Source: Myxococcales bacterium (GTDB taxonomy: Bacteria > Myxococcota > Myxococcia > Myxococcales > JAKAPL01). From it: a DNA stretch of 64,000 bases. Every line of letters begins with the position of its first letter. Positions within the stretch are counted from its first letter, which is position 1. Below the pieces are notes generated by a model. It searched no databases. It worked only from the letters and a program-made list of their open reading frames with translations, and had not been told where the DNA came from. A program made the translations under genes and the position numbers. Shown here in pieces: positions 9,307-17,303 of this stretch. The stretch covers positions 62,001-126,000 of the forward strand of contig JAJXUD010000001.1 in the NCBI GenBank assembly GCA_021783235.1. The letters run 5' to 3'.

Positions 9307-10701
9307 TCAGTCGCCGCAGACCGTGTTGCTCGGATCGCCGAAGGTGTTGGCGCTGCTCGCCGCCGTGTAGGAGCTGAGCGAGGCCTGGCTGATGCCGCCG
9401 GCGATGATGCCGCAGTCGCCCGAAGGGTAGGCGAGGATCGAGCTGCCGGTGATCGAGGGTCCGATCGCCTGGCTCGTCGGAACCGTCACCGGCCCGTCGA
9501 GGAAGATGGAGCCCGAGAGGCTCGCGGATCCGATCGTCCAGTTGCCGCCCGCGCCCTCGACGGTGACGCCCGTCAAGCTGGAGCCCGCCAGTCCGGCGCT
9601 GGTGACGTGGAAGTGGATGCCGCTCCAGCTTCCGGCCGCGGCCTGCTTGGGCGCGAGGAGCGAGGTGAAGGTGACGCCGCTCGAGACGACCAGGTTCCCC
9701 TGGCCGGTCGATTGCGGATCGACCTCGATCGACCCCCAGTCGCGAAGCTCGAGCGTGTTGGGCCCGGCGATCGTCAGGGTGGCCACGCTGCTGCCGTTGC
9801 CCTCGATGTTGATGCCGCTCTGGACGCCCTGGCTTCCCGTCCCCTGCGTCTGGCCGTCGAGCAGGTAGGGAAGCGAGAGCGAGGGCCAGGTCTGCGTCTG
9901 CATGACCCACGCCCCGCCGCCCGAGCCGGGGCTCGCGTCGCCGTCGATGAGGTCGACGACCGCCGGCGATCCGTTCGATTGAGGCGGCGCGGTCAGCGAC
10001 GAGGGGAGCGTCCCGGCCTCGTTCGCGGTCACGACGAACGGCGCGGAGCCGCTCGCCCAGTCGTTGACGGCGAGCTGCCCCGAGCCCTTCGCGAAGCCGA
10101 CGCCGAAGCCGTTCATCACGAGCCCGTTGCCGCCGTTGTGGCTGAACGTCAGGTCGTGGAGCAGGACCTGGAAGGGCGTCGTGCTGCTGTCGGTGATGAG
10201 CGCCCCCTGCGGACCCGCGTAGCCATTGGCGCTGTTCCAGCCGCCGGCGCCGAAGTCGAAGTCCGCGTAGCCCACCTCGGAGCTCTGGAGCGTGTTGTCG
10301 AAGAGCTCGACGGCCGCCCAGTCGCCCGCCTTGGGCAGCGCCGCGCTCGACGTGAAGGTGATGTGAGCCGAGGGGGTACCGACCGCGTGGAGTCCACCCG
10401 GACCGTTGACGCCCACCCCGAGGGTGGCGCCCTGATCGAAGGCGACGGTGACGCCGGGATCGATCGTCAGCACCGGGATGGCGGCTCCCTCCACCAGGGT
10501 TCCCCCCGAGGTGACGCGCCAGGGGTTGCACGAGCCGTCCAGCGTGAGGTTCGTCGAGATGGTCGAGGGGAGGGTGCAGTTGCCGCCCGTGGTCCCGTTC
10601 GTCGTCGTCGTGTGCGGGGGGTGGACCGCTGTTCCGCAGCCGAACGCCAATGCCAGAGCCAGAGCCGTTCCAACGCTGCTTCGAAGAATCGAGCGGTTCA
10701 T
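9307..10701 (-). CDS. Right-handed beta-helix lipoprotein
   Basis: A 464-residue protein with signal MNRSILRSSVGTALALALAFGCG (lipobox AFGC). The mature protein begins with a Thr/Asn-rich linker (HTTTTNGTTGGN), followed by many short strand-turn repeats rich in Gly, Asn, Ser and Thr (LTIDPGVTVAFDQGATLGVG, DWAAVELFDNTLQ, DLTFSHNGGNGLVMNG), the pattern of a right-handed parallel beta-helix. Such myxobacterial lipoproteins are presumably displayed at the cell surface; function is unknown. The ATG is preceded by a GGGGAGGAA ribosome-binding site. Confidence 0.75.
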   Translation of the reverse strand: MNRSILRSSVGTALALALAFGCGTAVHPPHTTTTNGTTGGNCTLPSTISTNLTLDGSCNPWRVTSGGTLVEGAAIPVLTIDPGVTVAFDQGATLGVGVNGPGGLHAVGTPSAHITFTSSAALPKAGDWAAVELFDNTLQSSEVGYADFDFGAGGWNSANGYAGPQGALITDSSTTPFQVLLHDLTFSHNGGNGLVMNGFGVGFAKGSGQLAVNDWASGSAPFVVTANEAGTLPSSLTAPPQSNGSPAVVDLIDGDASPGSGGGAWVMQTQTWPSLSLPYLLDGQTQGTGSQGVQSGINIEGNGSSVATLTIAGPNTLELRDWGSIEVDPQSTGQGNLVVSSGVTFTSLLAPKQAAAGSWSGIHFHVTSAGLAGSSLTGVTVEGAGGNWTIGSASLSGSIFLDGPVTVPTSQAIGPSITGSSILAYPSGDCGIIAGGISQASLSSYTAASSANTFGDPSNTVCGD

Positions 10702-10815
10702 CGTTCCTCCCCGTTTGTGGAGCCCTGCTCATACTTCAGGTGACACGACTCGAGCAATCGGCTCGTCGCGCATTCGACCGGTCGGGTGAAGCGCCAACCG
10801 TGGTAGAGGAAGACA

Positions 10816-11472
10816 ATGGGCCAATCGAACGAGCGCGACGCCGCCGCGCACGGAGGTCGCCGGATGACGAGCGAGGCTGCCGACTTCCCGCGCTGCTCGC
10901 GGCTCGCGACGCTCGTGGGCAAGCTCCTCCTGAGGCTCGCCGGCTGGCGGGTGCAGGAGCCCGAGTACCCCGGGCCCAAGTTCATCCTCATCGCCGCCCC
11001 CCACACGAGCAACTGGGACGTCTACTTCATGCTGGCCTGCGGCTGGACCCTCGGCCTCACCGTCTGCTGGATCGCGAAGGACTCGCTCTTCCGCTTCCCG
11101 CTCGGTGGGCTCATGCGCTGGCTGGGCGGCATCCCGGTCGACCGCAGCAAGAACCAGAACCAGGTGCAGGCCGCGGCCGCGCTGTTCCGCGACCGGCCGG
11201 CGCTGATCGTCGCCGTGGCCCCCGAGGGGACCCGCGGCAAGGCGGAGCACTGGCGCTCGGGCTTCTATTACATGGCCCTCGAGGCCCACGTCCCCATCGG
11301 CCTCGGCTTTCTCGACTACGCCCGCAAGGTGGGCGGCATCCAGGGCTTCTACCAGCCGAGCGGCGACATCCACGCCGACATGACCCACTTCCGCGAGGCC
11401 TACCGGGACGTCCGGGGGAAGTACCCCGAGAAGGAGAGCCCCGCCCGGCTGAAGGACGAGGTCGGGAGCTGA
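10816..11472 (+). CDS. 1-acyl-glycerol-3-phosphate acyltransferase-like (PlsC family)
   Basis: A 218-residue protein with the acyltransferase HX4D motif as HTSNWD near residue 62 and the PEGTRGK motif near residue 135, which bind the acyl donor and the phosphate of the acceptor. The glycerolipid acyltransferase fold covers nearly the whole length. It probably transfers an acyl chain to lysophosphatidate or a related acceptor at the inner membrane. A second in-frame ATG at 10864 (MTSEAADFP) is an alternative start and would remove 16 residues of low-complexity N-terminus. Confidence 0.8.
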   Translation: MGQSNERDAAAHGGRRMTSEAADFPRCSRLATLVGKLLLRLAGWRVQEPEYPGPKFILIAAPHTSNWDVYFMLACGWTLGLTVCWIAKDSLFRFPLGGLMRWLGGIPVDRSKNQNQVQAAAALFRDRPALIVAVAPEGTRGKAEHWRSGFYYMALEAHVPIGLGFLDYARKVGGIQGFYQPSGDIHADMTHFREAYRDVRGKYPEKESPARLKDEVGS

Positions 11473-11587
11473 AGCTCTCGCCTCCGCCGCTCCGCGGCTG
11501 GTGGCCTCCCGTAGCCTCTTCACCCCGGCGGAGCCAGCTGGAGCTTGCCCAGCTCGGCGAGCACGGCTGCCGTCGCCTCTCTCTCGG

Positions 11588-12181
11588 TCAGCGACCCTTC
11601 GGCAAGCGTCGAGAGCGGCCGAGCCTCGGGCCCGGGCGCCCGGGCGCCGCCGGGCCGATGGGATCCGGGCACTCGTCCCGGAGCCGGCAGCTTCCGCACT
11701 CGGCGCCGCTCCAGATCGCCTGGAAGAGCGCGGTCACCCGGTCGATCACCTCGAAGTCCTCGGTGACGAAGCCGAGCTCGAAGTTGCGGCGCTGCTCGCC
11801 CTTGGCGCCGAGCCCGGCGCCGGTGAGGTTCGCGCTCCCGAGGTAGGCCCAGGCGCCGTCGACGAGGACGGTCTTGAAGTGCACGCGCGGGCAGATGCGG
11901 AGCGCGAGCCCCCCGCGGACCAGCCGCTCGCTCCGGTCGAAGGCGCGGCGGAAGGGGCGCGAGGGCAGCTCGGCATGCAAGAGCCGAAGATCCACGCCGC
12001 GAGAGGCGAGCCCGTCGAAGAGTTCGGCGACCGGCCGGAAGGCCCCGCCGTCCTCGACCAGCATCGCCTTCACGTTGGCGGTGGCGATCCAGGCCGACTC
12101 GCGCGCGTGGGCGAGCCGGCCCAAGACGACCTCCCGGTAGAGCTCGGAGCCCGAGAGCAGCTCGACCTGCACGGGGCGCAT
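11588..12181 (-). CDS. Phospholipase D-like protein, possibly 3' frameshifted
   Basis: A 197-residue protein with one HKD motif, VHFKTVLVDGAWAYLGSANLTG (H-x-K-x4-D then S-x-N), as in the PLD superfamily. A single motif implies action as a dimer, as in Nuc-like endonucleases. A first-half region (ESAWIATANVKAMLV) matches the usual strand before the motif. The annotated end (RSRRLPKGR) looks unnatural. Shifting frame by one base within the G/C-run at about 11633-11660 gives a coding-like tail ending LAELGKLQLAPPG at 11520. Either a sequencing error or a real frameshift is possible. Substrate (DNA or lipid) is unknown. Confidence 0.65.
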   Translation of the reverse strand: MRPVQVELLSGSELYREVVLGRLAHARESAWIATANVKAMLVEDGGAFRPVAELFDGLASRGVDLRLLHAELPSRPFRRAFDRSERLVRGGLALRICPRVHFKTVLVDGAWAYLGSANLTGAGLGAKGEQRRNFELGFVTEDFEVIDRVTALFQAIWSGAECGSCRLRDECPDPIGPAAPGRPGPRLGRSRRLPKGR

Positions 12182-12232
12182 GGCCGGAGGGTCGCACGGC
12201 GCCCCTTCGCCCGCCAGTTCGCGGCCGGCGCC

Positions 12233-12646
12233 TCAGGGGCTGATGGTCGCGGTCGCGTCGCCCGAGATCGACACCGTGGCGGGGTTGCTGCCGGGCGAGA
12301 GGAGCAACGTCGCGCCCGGCGAGAAGGTGACCGAGACCGTGCCGCCGACCTGGGTCGACCACTCGTTCACGGTGAGCGACCCGCTGAGCTGCGAGACGAG
12401 GCTCGGGTCCTCCATCGCGTAGACGTCGGCGGGCGAGCCGCCGCCGAACGCGGTCCACTGGGCCTTCTGGCCGCTGACCCCGTAGCTCGCGCTCACCGCG
12501 AGGCAGGGGTCGCTCATCGAGAGCGTCTGCCCGGCCTGGATGGCGCAGGGGGGCTGCCCGCTCGCGAGCACGTTGCTCGGCGGGAAGTAGATGCCGACGG
12601 TCAGCGCCGGCGAGCTCGTCGAGGAGGAGCTACTCCCTGAAACCAG
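12233..12646 (-). pseudogene. Truncated secreted-protein gene, 5' end missing
   Basis: The reading frame from about 12646 to the stop at 12233 looks like the mature part of a secreted protein: a Ser/Thr linker (GSSSSSTSS), then TVGIYFPPSNVLASG, two Cys residues and a beta-rich end (VSVTFSPGATLLLSPG). No signal peptide or credible start precedes it. The open frame upstream runs into the 3' end of the GH43-like gene in another frame. The simplest reading is a lipoprotein gene that lost its 5' end. A start inside the neighbouring gene is the less likely alternative. Confidence 0.45.
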
Positions 12647-12692
12647 CGCGCCGCCGGGGCCGTCAACGGGCGGGTCGGCTCGCGCTCGCCGC

Positions 12693-13859
12693 TCAGGGGC
12701 TCGCGAGCGCGGGCACGCCGCCGGGCGCCGCGAAGGGGTAGACCCAGAGCGCGCGAACGCCGCCGGCGCCATACCCGACGTTCGGGGCGATCCAGCCGTG
12801 CATCGACATCCAGAGGGCGCCCGACGGGTCGGTGAAGAAGTCCTCGCCGCCCGGCCCCAGCCGAGCGCCCTCGTTGCCGACCCAGGGTCGGCTCGGGGTC
12901 TCCTTCGTGCACGGGCCGAGCGCCGAGGCGCAGCGCCCGTAGCCGATCCCGTAGCTCGCGCTCTGCCAGGCGTTCGCCGAGTAGAACACGAGGTAGATCC
13001 CGCCGACTCGGCGCATCGCGGGGTTCTCCATGACCGGGTCCTCCCACGACCCCGGGGTCCGCGAGAGGAGCGTCACCGGAGCACTCCCGGCCGCGAACGA
13101 CAGGCCGGTGGGATCGAGCCGCCGGATCGCCACGGCGTTCTCGGCGCTGGTCGCGCCACCGAGGGGCGGGCCGTCTTGACGCCAGAGGAGGTAGAGGCCG
13201 CCGTCCGCGTCCACGAATGGGCTCGGGTCGATGGACCAGTACAGTGCCGCGTCCGTGGTGTCGCAGACGAGCGGCTGGTCCCAAGAGTCGACGAAGGGGC
13301 CATCCGGAGTGGCCGCGACCGCCCGGCCGACGCAGAGCTGGCCCGGCGTGCCGGCCCGGTGGCTCGCATAGTAGAGCACATAGCTCGTCGGCCCCTGGGC
13401 AAGCACCGAGGGGGCCCACTGGAACGCGCCGCTCCCATCGGCCCAGCCACCCACGGCCGGAAGGGCGTCGCCGACCCAGCGCCAGTGGACGAGATCGGTC
13501 GAGAGCTGGTGGGGGATGTTCCAGCGCGTCCCACCCACGTCGCGGTTCGTCGAGTAGGCGTGAAACTCGCCGGCGACGCGCAGCACGAAGGGGTCGGGGA
13601 AGTCGTGGGGGAACGACGGGTTCGTCACGGCGCCCGCGTCGAAGCCGGGTGCGCCCGCGTCGAAGCCGGGTGCGCCCGCGTCGAAGCCAGCTGCGCCAGC
13701 GTCCGGCCCAGCGTCGGGTCCGCCCGCGTCGTTCGAAGAGCTCGACTCGCCCGCGTCGGCGCCACGCGGGGGCGTCGGGCCGCCGCAGGCGAAGATCGCG
13801 AGGGCGGCCACGACGAGGAGAGCCGAGGAGATGGAGCTACCGGCGGACGAAGTGGTCAC
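12693..13859 (-). CDS. GH43-like glycoside hydrolase lipoprotein
   Basis: A 388-residue protein. The signal peptide ends in ALAIFACGG (lipobox FAC). A linker of near-identical seven-residue repeats (AGFDAGAPGFDAG...) follows. The catalytic region resembles five-bladed beta-propeller hydrolases of GH43: FPDPFVLRVAGEFHAYST with the putative Asp base, WSIDPSPFVDADGGLYLLW with the pKa-modulating Asp, and SWEDPVMENPAMRRVGGIYLVFYS with the Glu acid. It would cut side chains or backbones of plant-type or microbial polysaccharides outside the cell. Substrate specificity is not readable. Confidence 0.7.
   Translation of the reverse strand: MTTSSAGSSISSALLVVAALAIFACGGPTPPRGADAGESSSSNDAGGPDAGPDAGAAGFDAGAPGFDAGAPGFDAGAVTNPSFPHDFPDPFVLRVAGEFHAYSTNRDVGGTRWNIPHQLSTDLVHWRWVGDALPAVGGWADGSGAFQWAPSVLAQGPTSYVLYYASHRAGTPGQLCVGRAVAATPDGPFVDSWDQPLVCDTTDAALYWSIDPSPFVDADGGLYLLWRQDGPPLGGATSAENAVAIRRLDPTGLSFAAGSAPVTLLSRTPGSWEDPVMENPAMRRVGGIYLVFYSANAWQSASYGIGYGRCASALGPCTKETPSRPWVGNEGARLGPGGEDFFTDPSGALWMSMHGWIAPNVGYGAGGVRALWVYPFAAPGGVPALASP
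13637..13699 (-). repeat. 21-bp tandem repeat in the GH43-like linker
   Basis: Three tandem copies of a 21-bp unit (GCGCCCGCGTCGAAGCC plus four bases) encode the seven-residue linker repeat of the GH43-like lipoprotein. The first two copies are identical and the third differs by a few bases. The unit length keeps the frame, so copy number can vary without harming the protein. Confidence 0.8.
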
Positions 13860-13952
13860 TGAAGACGCTCGGGAACTCGAGGCGTCGCCGTGAGACGCGA
13901 CGGCGGGCGGCGAACGAGCCGTTGGCCTTTGAAACGACGAGCTGAAACCTCT

Positions 13953-13975
13953 GGTGACCCCGACGGGATTCGAAC
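13953..13975. other. attL, 23-bp tRNA-Glu 3' end duplicate
   Basis: The left copy of the attachment repeat, starting GGTGACCCCGACGGG. On the minus strand the bases just outside it complete an encoded CCA after the discriminator A (TGG at 13952-13954 on the plus strand). This copy therefore appears to keep the original chromosomal 3' flank of the tRNA gene. The stretch between the GH43-like gene and here (13860-13952) holds no gene that I can support. Confidence 0.9.
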
Positions 13976-14213
13976 GCGTTTTCAGGCCGCCGAGCCCGTC
14001 CAGTCTCGTCCGCCATCCGCTGTAGAATCAAGCACTTCGGATGCACAGGTAGGGCACGGCGATCCTACCTCGTCGGCCCTCGACGGCCGAAACTGTCACC
14101 ACGTCACCACCGAGCTCGAAAACGCCCTGGCGAACCTCGACCAGGGCAGGGTGGATCTCGCCCGCGCGGCGCTCGAGCGTGCCCTCGCTGAGCTGCGAAT
14201 GGGGGGCCAGTAG
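13976..14213 (+). other. Displaced 3' end of the integrase frame (attP right half)
   Basis: In the integrated state this stretch has no start codon of its own in the relevant frame. Its frame matches the integrase frame across the 23-bp repeat: both sites read GDPDGIRT, after which this side gives RFQAAEPVQS and continues 78 codons to a TAG at 14211-14213, directly before the terminase ATG. The last 36 codons (from VTTELENALANLDQ to LAELRMGGQ) have strong G/C third positions and helical character like real coding sequence; the first 40 do not. In the excised circle this would be the integrase C-terminus. Confidence 0.6.
14093..14112 (-). repeat. Putative integrase arm-type sites, right arm
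   Basis: Two adjacent sequences, CTGTCACCAC at 14093-14102 and GTCACCACCG at 14103-14112, are each a ten-base match to the reverse complement of the perfect 12-bp repeat CGGTGGTGACAG found twice on the other side of the crossover site. Inverted paired repeats on both arms of attP are typical of tyrosine-integrase arm sites. Binding is inferred. Confidence 0.5.
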
Positions 14214-14702
14214 ATGCCGCGCACCTGCACCATCTGCGTCCACCCCGAGCGGCAGGCCATCGACGCCGCCTTGCTTGCCGGCGAGGGGTACCGGAACGTC
14301 TCGGAACGGTGTTCCGTTTCCCTCGGGGCGCTCTCGCGGCACAGGGATCACGTCGCCCCCGCGCTCGCCAAGGCCCGCGAGGCCGTCGAGGTGGCGCGGG
14401 CTGACGACCTCCTCGGCCGCGTCCAGGGGCTCGTGCGCGAGGCTGACGCCATCCTGCGCGAGGCGCGAGGGGATGGCGAAGGCCGCGACCCCAACCTCGC
14501 GTTGAAAGCCATCGACCGGCTGACGAAGCTGACCGAGCTGTTTGCCCGGCTCGCCGGTGAGCTCCGCGAGGGCGGCACGACCGTGAACGTGGCCATCCTG
14601 ACCGACTCCCCGCAGTGGGGCGCTCTTCGCGCTCGCATCCTCGACGCACTGGCGCCGTACCCCGAAGCCCTGGAGGCGGTTCGCCGTGCCCTCGCAGGTT
14701 GA
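14214..14702 (+). CDS. Small terminase-like protein with Cys-rich N-terminus
   Basis: A 162-residue protein starting MPRTCTICVHPERQAIDAAL. The N-terminal Cys pair and the HTH-like stretch YRNVSERCSVSLGALSRHRDHV resemble proteins encoded directly upstream of phage large terminases. The middle is helical (LLGRVQGLVREADAILREA) and could form the oligomeric core that recognises packaging sites. It overlaps the large terminase gene by 17 bases. The assignment rests mostly on position and this N-terminal pattern. The ATG directly follows the TAG of the displaced integrase frame. Confidence 0.6.
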   Translation: MPRTCTICVHPERQAIDAALLAGEGYRNVSERCSVSLGALSRHRDHVAPALAKAREAVEVARADDLLGRVQGLVREADAILREARGDGEGRDPNLALKAIDRLTKLTELFARLAGELREGGTTVNVAILTDSPQWGALRARILDALAPYPEALEAVRRALAG

Positions 14703-16170
14703 AGACGCGCTCAGGAGGGACCTCCTCGCGGCCCTGGACGCCCGCCGTGGGCTCCTGGAGTGGATCCCCACGGCAACCCCTGGCTACGTCGCTCCGACGC
14801 ACCTGGGGCCCGTGGCGGCTGTCCTGGAGGGCGTCTTGCAGCGCCCGCAGAGGGCGATCGTCTCGACCCCACCGCGCCACGGGAAGACGACTCTCACGTT
14901 GCACGCGATCGCCTGGCTCTTGAAGCGAAAGCCGACCTTGCGCCTGGCTTACGTTTCTTACTCGGAGAGCATCGCCCTCTCGAAGAGCCGCGAGGCCCGG
15001 TGGCTTGCCGAGCGCGTCGGCATCAACCTCGCCGAGGGGTCCGCCAACATGCACGAGTGGCGGACGAACCAAGGCGGCGGGCTCGTGGCCACGGGAGTCG
15101 GCGGCTCGCTCACGGGGCGCGGCTTCGACGTGATCTTGGTGGACGACGTGGTGAAGGACCGACAGGAGGCGGACTCCGAGCTCATCCGGCAACGGACTGC
15201 GGATTGGTGGCGCTCGGTGCTCTTCACTCGGCTTGACCCCGGGGCCTCCGTCATCGTCATCGGGACTCGGTGGCACGAAGCCGACCTCCTCGGGACGCTC
15301 GCCACGGAACCGGGCTGGGAGGTCATCAACCTGCCGGCCATCGATGACCAGGGACGGCCGCTGTGGCCCGAGCGTTTTAGCGCGCTCGCCCTGGCCGAGA
15401 TTCGCCGGGGAGTCGGCTCCTACGTCTGGGAGGCGCTCTACCAGGGCCGCCCGAGCTCGCCCGAGGGGGGAATCTTCAAGCGCTCGTGGCTCAAGCCGGT
15501 GGCGAGCTTGCCGGAACCGATCTACACGGCCCTCTCGGTCGACTCGGCGTGGAAAACGGGCGTCGGCGCCGACTTCAGCGTCATCGAGACGTGGACCCTC
15601 TCGAACCTCGAGGGCAAGCCAGGCAGGACGGAGCCGGTGCGGCCGAAGGTTCACCCTGCGATTGAGGCCCTCTTCGAATCGCAGCGCCGCGTCGGGCTAC
15701 GCCAGCGCCACCAGGAGCAGGCGGACGACTCCCGCGGTGGACCCCTGCGCTACGACCTTCGCGACGTTTGGCGGGAGCGAGTCGAGTTGCCCGGGCTGAT
15801 CGATCGCATCGCCCGCATGGCCGACGAGCTGCGCCCCAACGTCATCTTGATTGAGAACTCCTCGAGCGGCATCGGCGCCTACCAGGTTTTGAAGGCGCGC
15901 ACCCGTTTGCCGCTCCTGCCCGTGACGGTCACGCAATCGAAGACGCTGAGGGCCGAGCTCGTCTCGCCGCTCTTCGAGGCTGGCCTCGTGCGCATCGCCG
16001 AAGGCCCATGGAACGGCGACTTCATCGAGGAGCTGTGCGGCTTCCCGAGCGCTCGCCATGACGACCAGGTTGACGCCTGTTCGATGGCGCTGGCCCACCT
16101 CCAGGGCGTCGAGGCTCGCGCCCAACGCCAGCCTGGCCTTGCGCCGGTCATCAACATCTACGGACGATGA
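14686..16170 (+). CDS. terL: Phage terminase large subunit
   Basis: A 494-residue protein from a GTG start. The ATPase part has a Walker A, STPPRHGKTTLT (about residues 60-71), a Walker B, FDVILVDDVVKD (about 147-158), and a TRWHEADL coupling-like motif. The C-terminal RNase-H-like nuclease has Asp in ALSVDSAWK (286), Glu in VILIENSSSG (390) and Asp residues in ARHDDQVDA (459-463). About 60 extra residues lie between the first two nuclease strands (about 305-365). It should drive DNA into a capsid, but no capsid genes are present here, so packaging would need a helper phage. Confidence 0.93.
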   Translation: MPSQVEDALRRDLLAALDARRGLLEWIPTATPGYVAPTHLGPVAAVLEGVLQRPQRAIVSTPPRHGKTTLTLHAIAWLLKRKPTLRLAYVSYSESIALSKSREARWLAERVGINLAEGSANMHEWRTNQGGGLVATGVGGSLTGRGFDVILVDDVVKDRQEADSELIRQRTADWWRSVLFTRLDPGASVIVIGTRWHEADLLGTLATEPGWEVINLPAIDDQGRPLWPERFSALALAEIRRGVGSYVWEALYQGRPSSPEGGIFKRSWLKPVASLPEPIYTALSVDSAWKTGVGADFSVIETWTLSNLEGKPGRTEPVRPKVHPAIEALFESQRRVGLRQRHQEQADDSRGGPLRYDLRDVWRERVELPGLIDRIARMADELRPNVILIENSSSGIGAYQVLKARTRLPLLPVTVTQSKTLRAELVSPLFEAGLVRIAEGPWNGDFIEELCGFPSARHDDQVDACSMALAHLQGVEARAQRQPGLAPVINIYGR

Positions 16171-16203
16171 ACTTCGCAGTCAAACCCGAAAGGAGAAGCA
16201 CAC

Positions 16204-16728
16204 ATGCCCGCAACCGATCCTGACTACTTCCCGCCCCCGGCGCCGCCCGAAATGCCGCCGGGGCACCCGCCGCAGACCGCATCGAGCTTCACCGAGCAAT
16301 CGCCCTGCTGGTTCGGACCGGGGATTGTCGTCGGGACACCGCGGCACGCGGCGCTGTACGAAAGGCTCGCGGCGCTCTCGGGCGTTCCAAAGCCGTTGCT
16401 CGCGGGGGCCTACCGCGGTGAGCCGGTTCCCCGCGACGTGCTGACGACGATCGCCGTCGCGGCTCGCCGACTCGGGATTGCGCCGCCGGGCGTCTTCTCC
16501 CGAGCGAGCCAGCCTGCGCCAGCGCCGACCCAGCTGACCCGCGAGGAATCCATTGGGATGGTCGCGAAGAGGAGCGACGTCGACCTCGCGACCGTTGCCG
16601 CGGTCTACGAAGGACGGCCCGTCGACAAGTTCACGCGGCAGGCGATCGTGCGCGCCGAGGCCGCGCTGCGCCGCGAGAAGCACTTGTGCCTCGACTTGCC
16701 GGCGATTCCGGCGAGGAGCCTGTCATGA
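16204..16728 (+). CDS. Hypothetical element protein with two HTH-like repeats
   Basis: A 174-residue protein with a clear ribosome-binding site (AAAGGAG eight bases upstream). The N-terminus is Pro-rich. Two similar segments, LYERLAALSGVPKPLLAGAYRGEPVPRD and IGMVAKRSDVDLATVAAVYEGRPVDK, each look like a small helical DNA-binding or docking unit of the Cro/XRE kind (helix, turn, helix, then G-x-PV). Function is unknown. It follows the terminase by 33 bases and overlaps the next gene (ATGA). Confidence 0.7.
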   Translation: MPATDPDYFPPPAPPEMPPGHPPQTASSFTEQSPCWFGPGIVVGTPRHAALYERLAALSGVPKPLLAGAYRGEPVPRDVLTTIAVAARRLGIAPPGVFSRASQPAPAPTQLTREESIGMVAKRSDVDLATVAAVYEGRPVDKFTRQAIVRAEAALRREKHLCLDLPAIPARSLS

Positions 16729-16916
16729 CGAAGCGGCCGTTGCCGGAGTGGAAGACCCTCAAGTCGTTGGCGCGCGAGCAACTGAGCGGCGAAGAGCAGG
16801 CCCGCGCCGAGAAGCAGCTTGCGGCGACGGTGGCCGAGGCGGAGAAGGATCTGTCCCCGCGTCAGTGGCGGGAGTTGCGGGCCCGGACGCGCAGGGCCTT
16901 GCAGCGCTGCTCCTGA
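16725..16916 (+). CDS. Small helical hypothetical protein
   Basis: A 63-residue protein, MTKRPLPEWKTLKSLAREQL..., almost wholly alpha-helical and charged. The ATG overlaps the stop of the upstream gene, which is the main support for this start. No family recognised. A remnant of another gene converges on it from the opposite strand. Confidence 0.6.
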   Translation: MTKRPLPEWKTLKSLAREQLSGEEQARAEKQLAATVAEAEKDLSPRQWRELRARTRRALQRCS

Positions 16917-17178
16917 GTGGCCCGCAAGGGTTCCGGCCGGGCTCCTCGGCCTCGACCGCCGCCTCGTAGCCCTCGGGGTCCGTCTTCGCGTAGCGGGCCA
17001 CGGCTTGGGCCTGGTGCGCCTGGCGCTTTGAGATCCCCGCATCGGCGGCCGCCTTCTGACGCGGAGAATGAGGTTCGGGCGCCGTAACCTGATTCCCTGC
17101 TCTGCCGACGGGCCGGGCTGTCTCCAGTTCCTCCAGGAGGCTGCCGAGCCTCTCCACCGCGCGCGCCCTGATCTTCAT
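16759..17178 (-). pseudogene. Remnant of a phage/plasmid-type regulatory protein gene
   Basis: This opposite-strand frame begins MKIRARAVERLGSLLEELE and continues with DAGISKRQAHQAQAVARYAKTDPEGYEAAVE. That pattern, KIRAxRxLGxLLxE followed by GISKxQxxxxxxLA, is familiar from small phage and mobile-element proteins. The N-terminal part expected for such proteins is absent, and the frame runs without a natural end into the antisense of the 63-residue gene. It is the only element gene on the minus strand. It is probably a decayed or inserted fragment; a short functional protein cannot be excluded. Confidence 0.45.
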
Positions 17179-17257
17179 GGCCGCGCTGCTTCTGAGCGGC
17201 CGGCGGGCTTGGGGGGCTCCCGCCGCCGACGAGGGCAAGCAGGGGTCCAAGCGGCGT

Positions 17258-17301
17258 TGACTGACGAGTCACGTCGTATTACTCTGTCACCACGAGGTGA
17301 C
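17258..17301. promoter_or_regulatory. Two palindromes before the serine recombinase
   Basis: TGACT-GACG-AGTCA (17258-17271) and GTCACC-ACGA-GGTGAC (17286-17301) lie just upstream of the recombinase ATG at 17304. The second contains CTGTCACCAC (17284-17293), the same ten bases as one putative integrase arm site. Perfect half-sites with equal four-base spacers suggest dimeric protein binding, such as autoregulation by the recombinase or control by another element protein. Confidence 0.5.
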
Positions 17302-17303
17302 GC

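Noticed and set aside
12233-12772. A full 179-residue gene starting at 12772
   Set aside because: The first 40 codons overlap the end of the GH43-like gene in another frame and read as a Pro/Arg-rich shadow; only the later part looks coding.
13890-14213. A 107-codon gene crossing attL
   Set aside because: It joins host sequence to element sequence only because of the insertion. The first part has no coding character; the element part is better explained as the displaced integrase tail.
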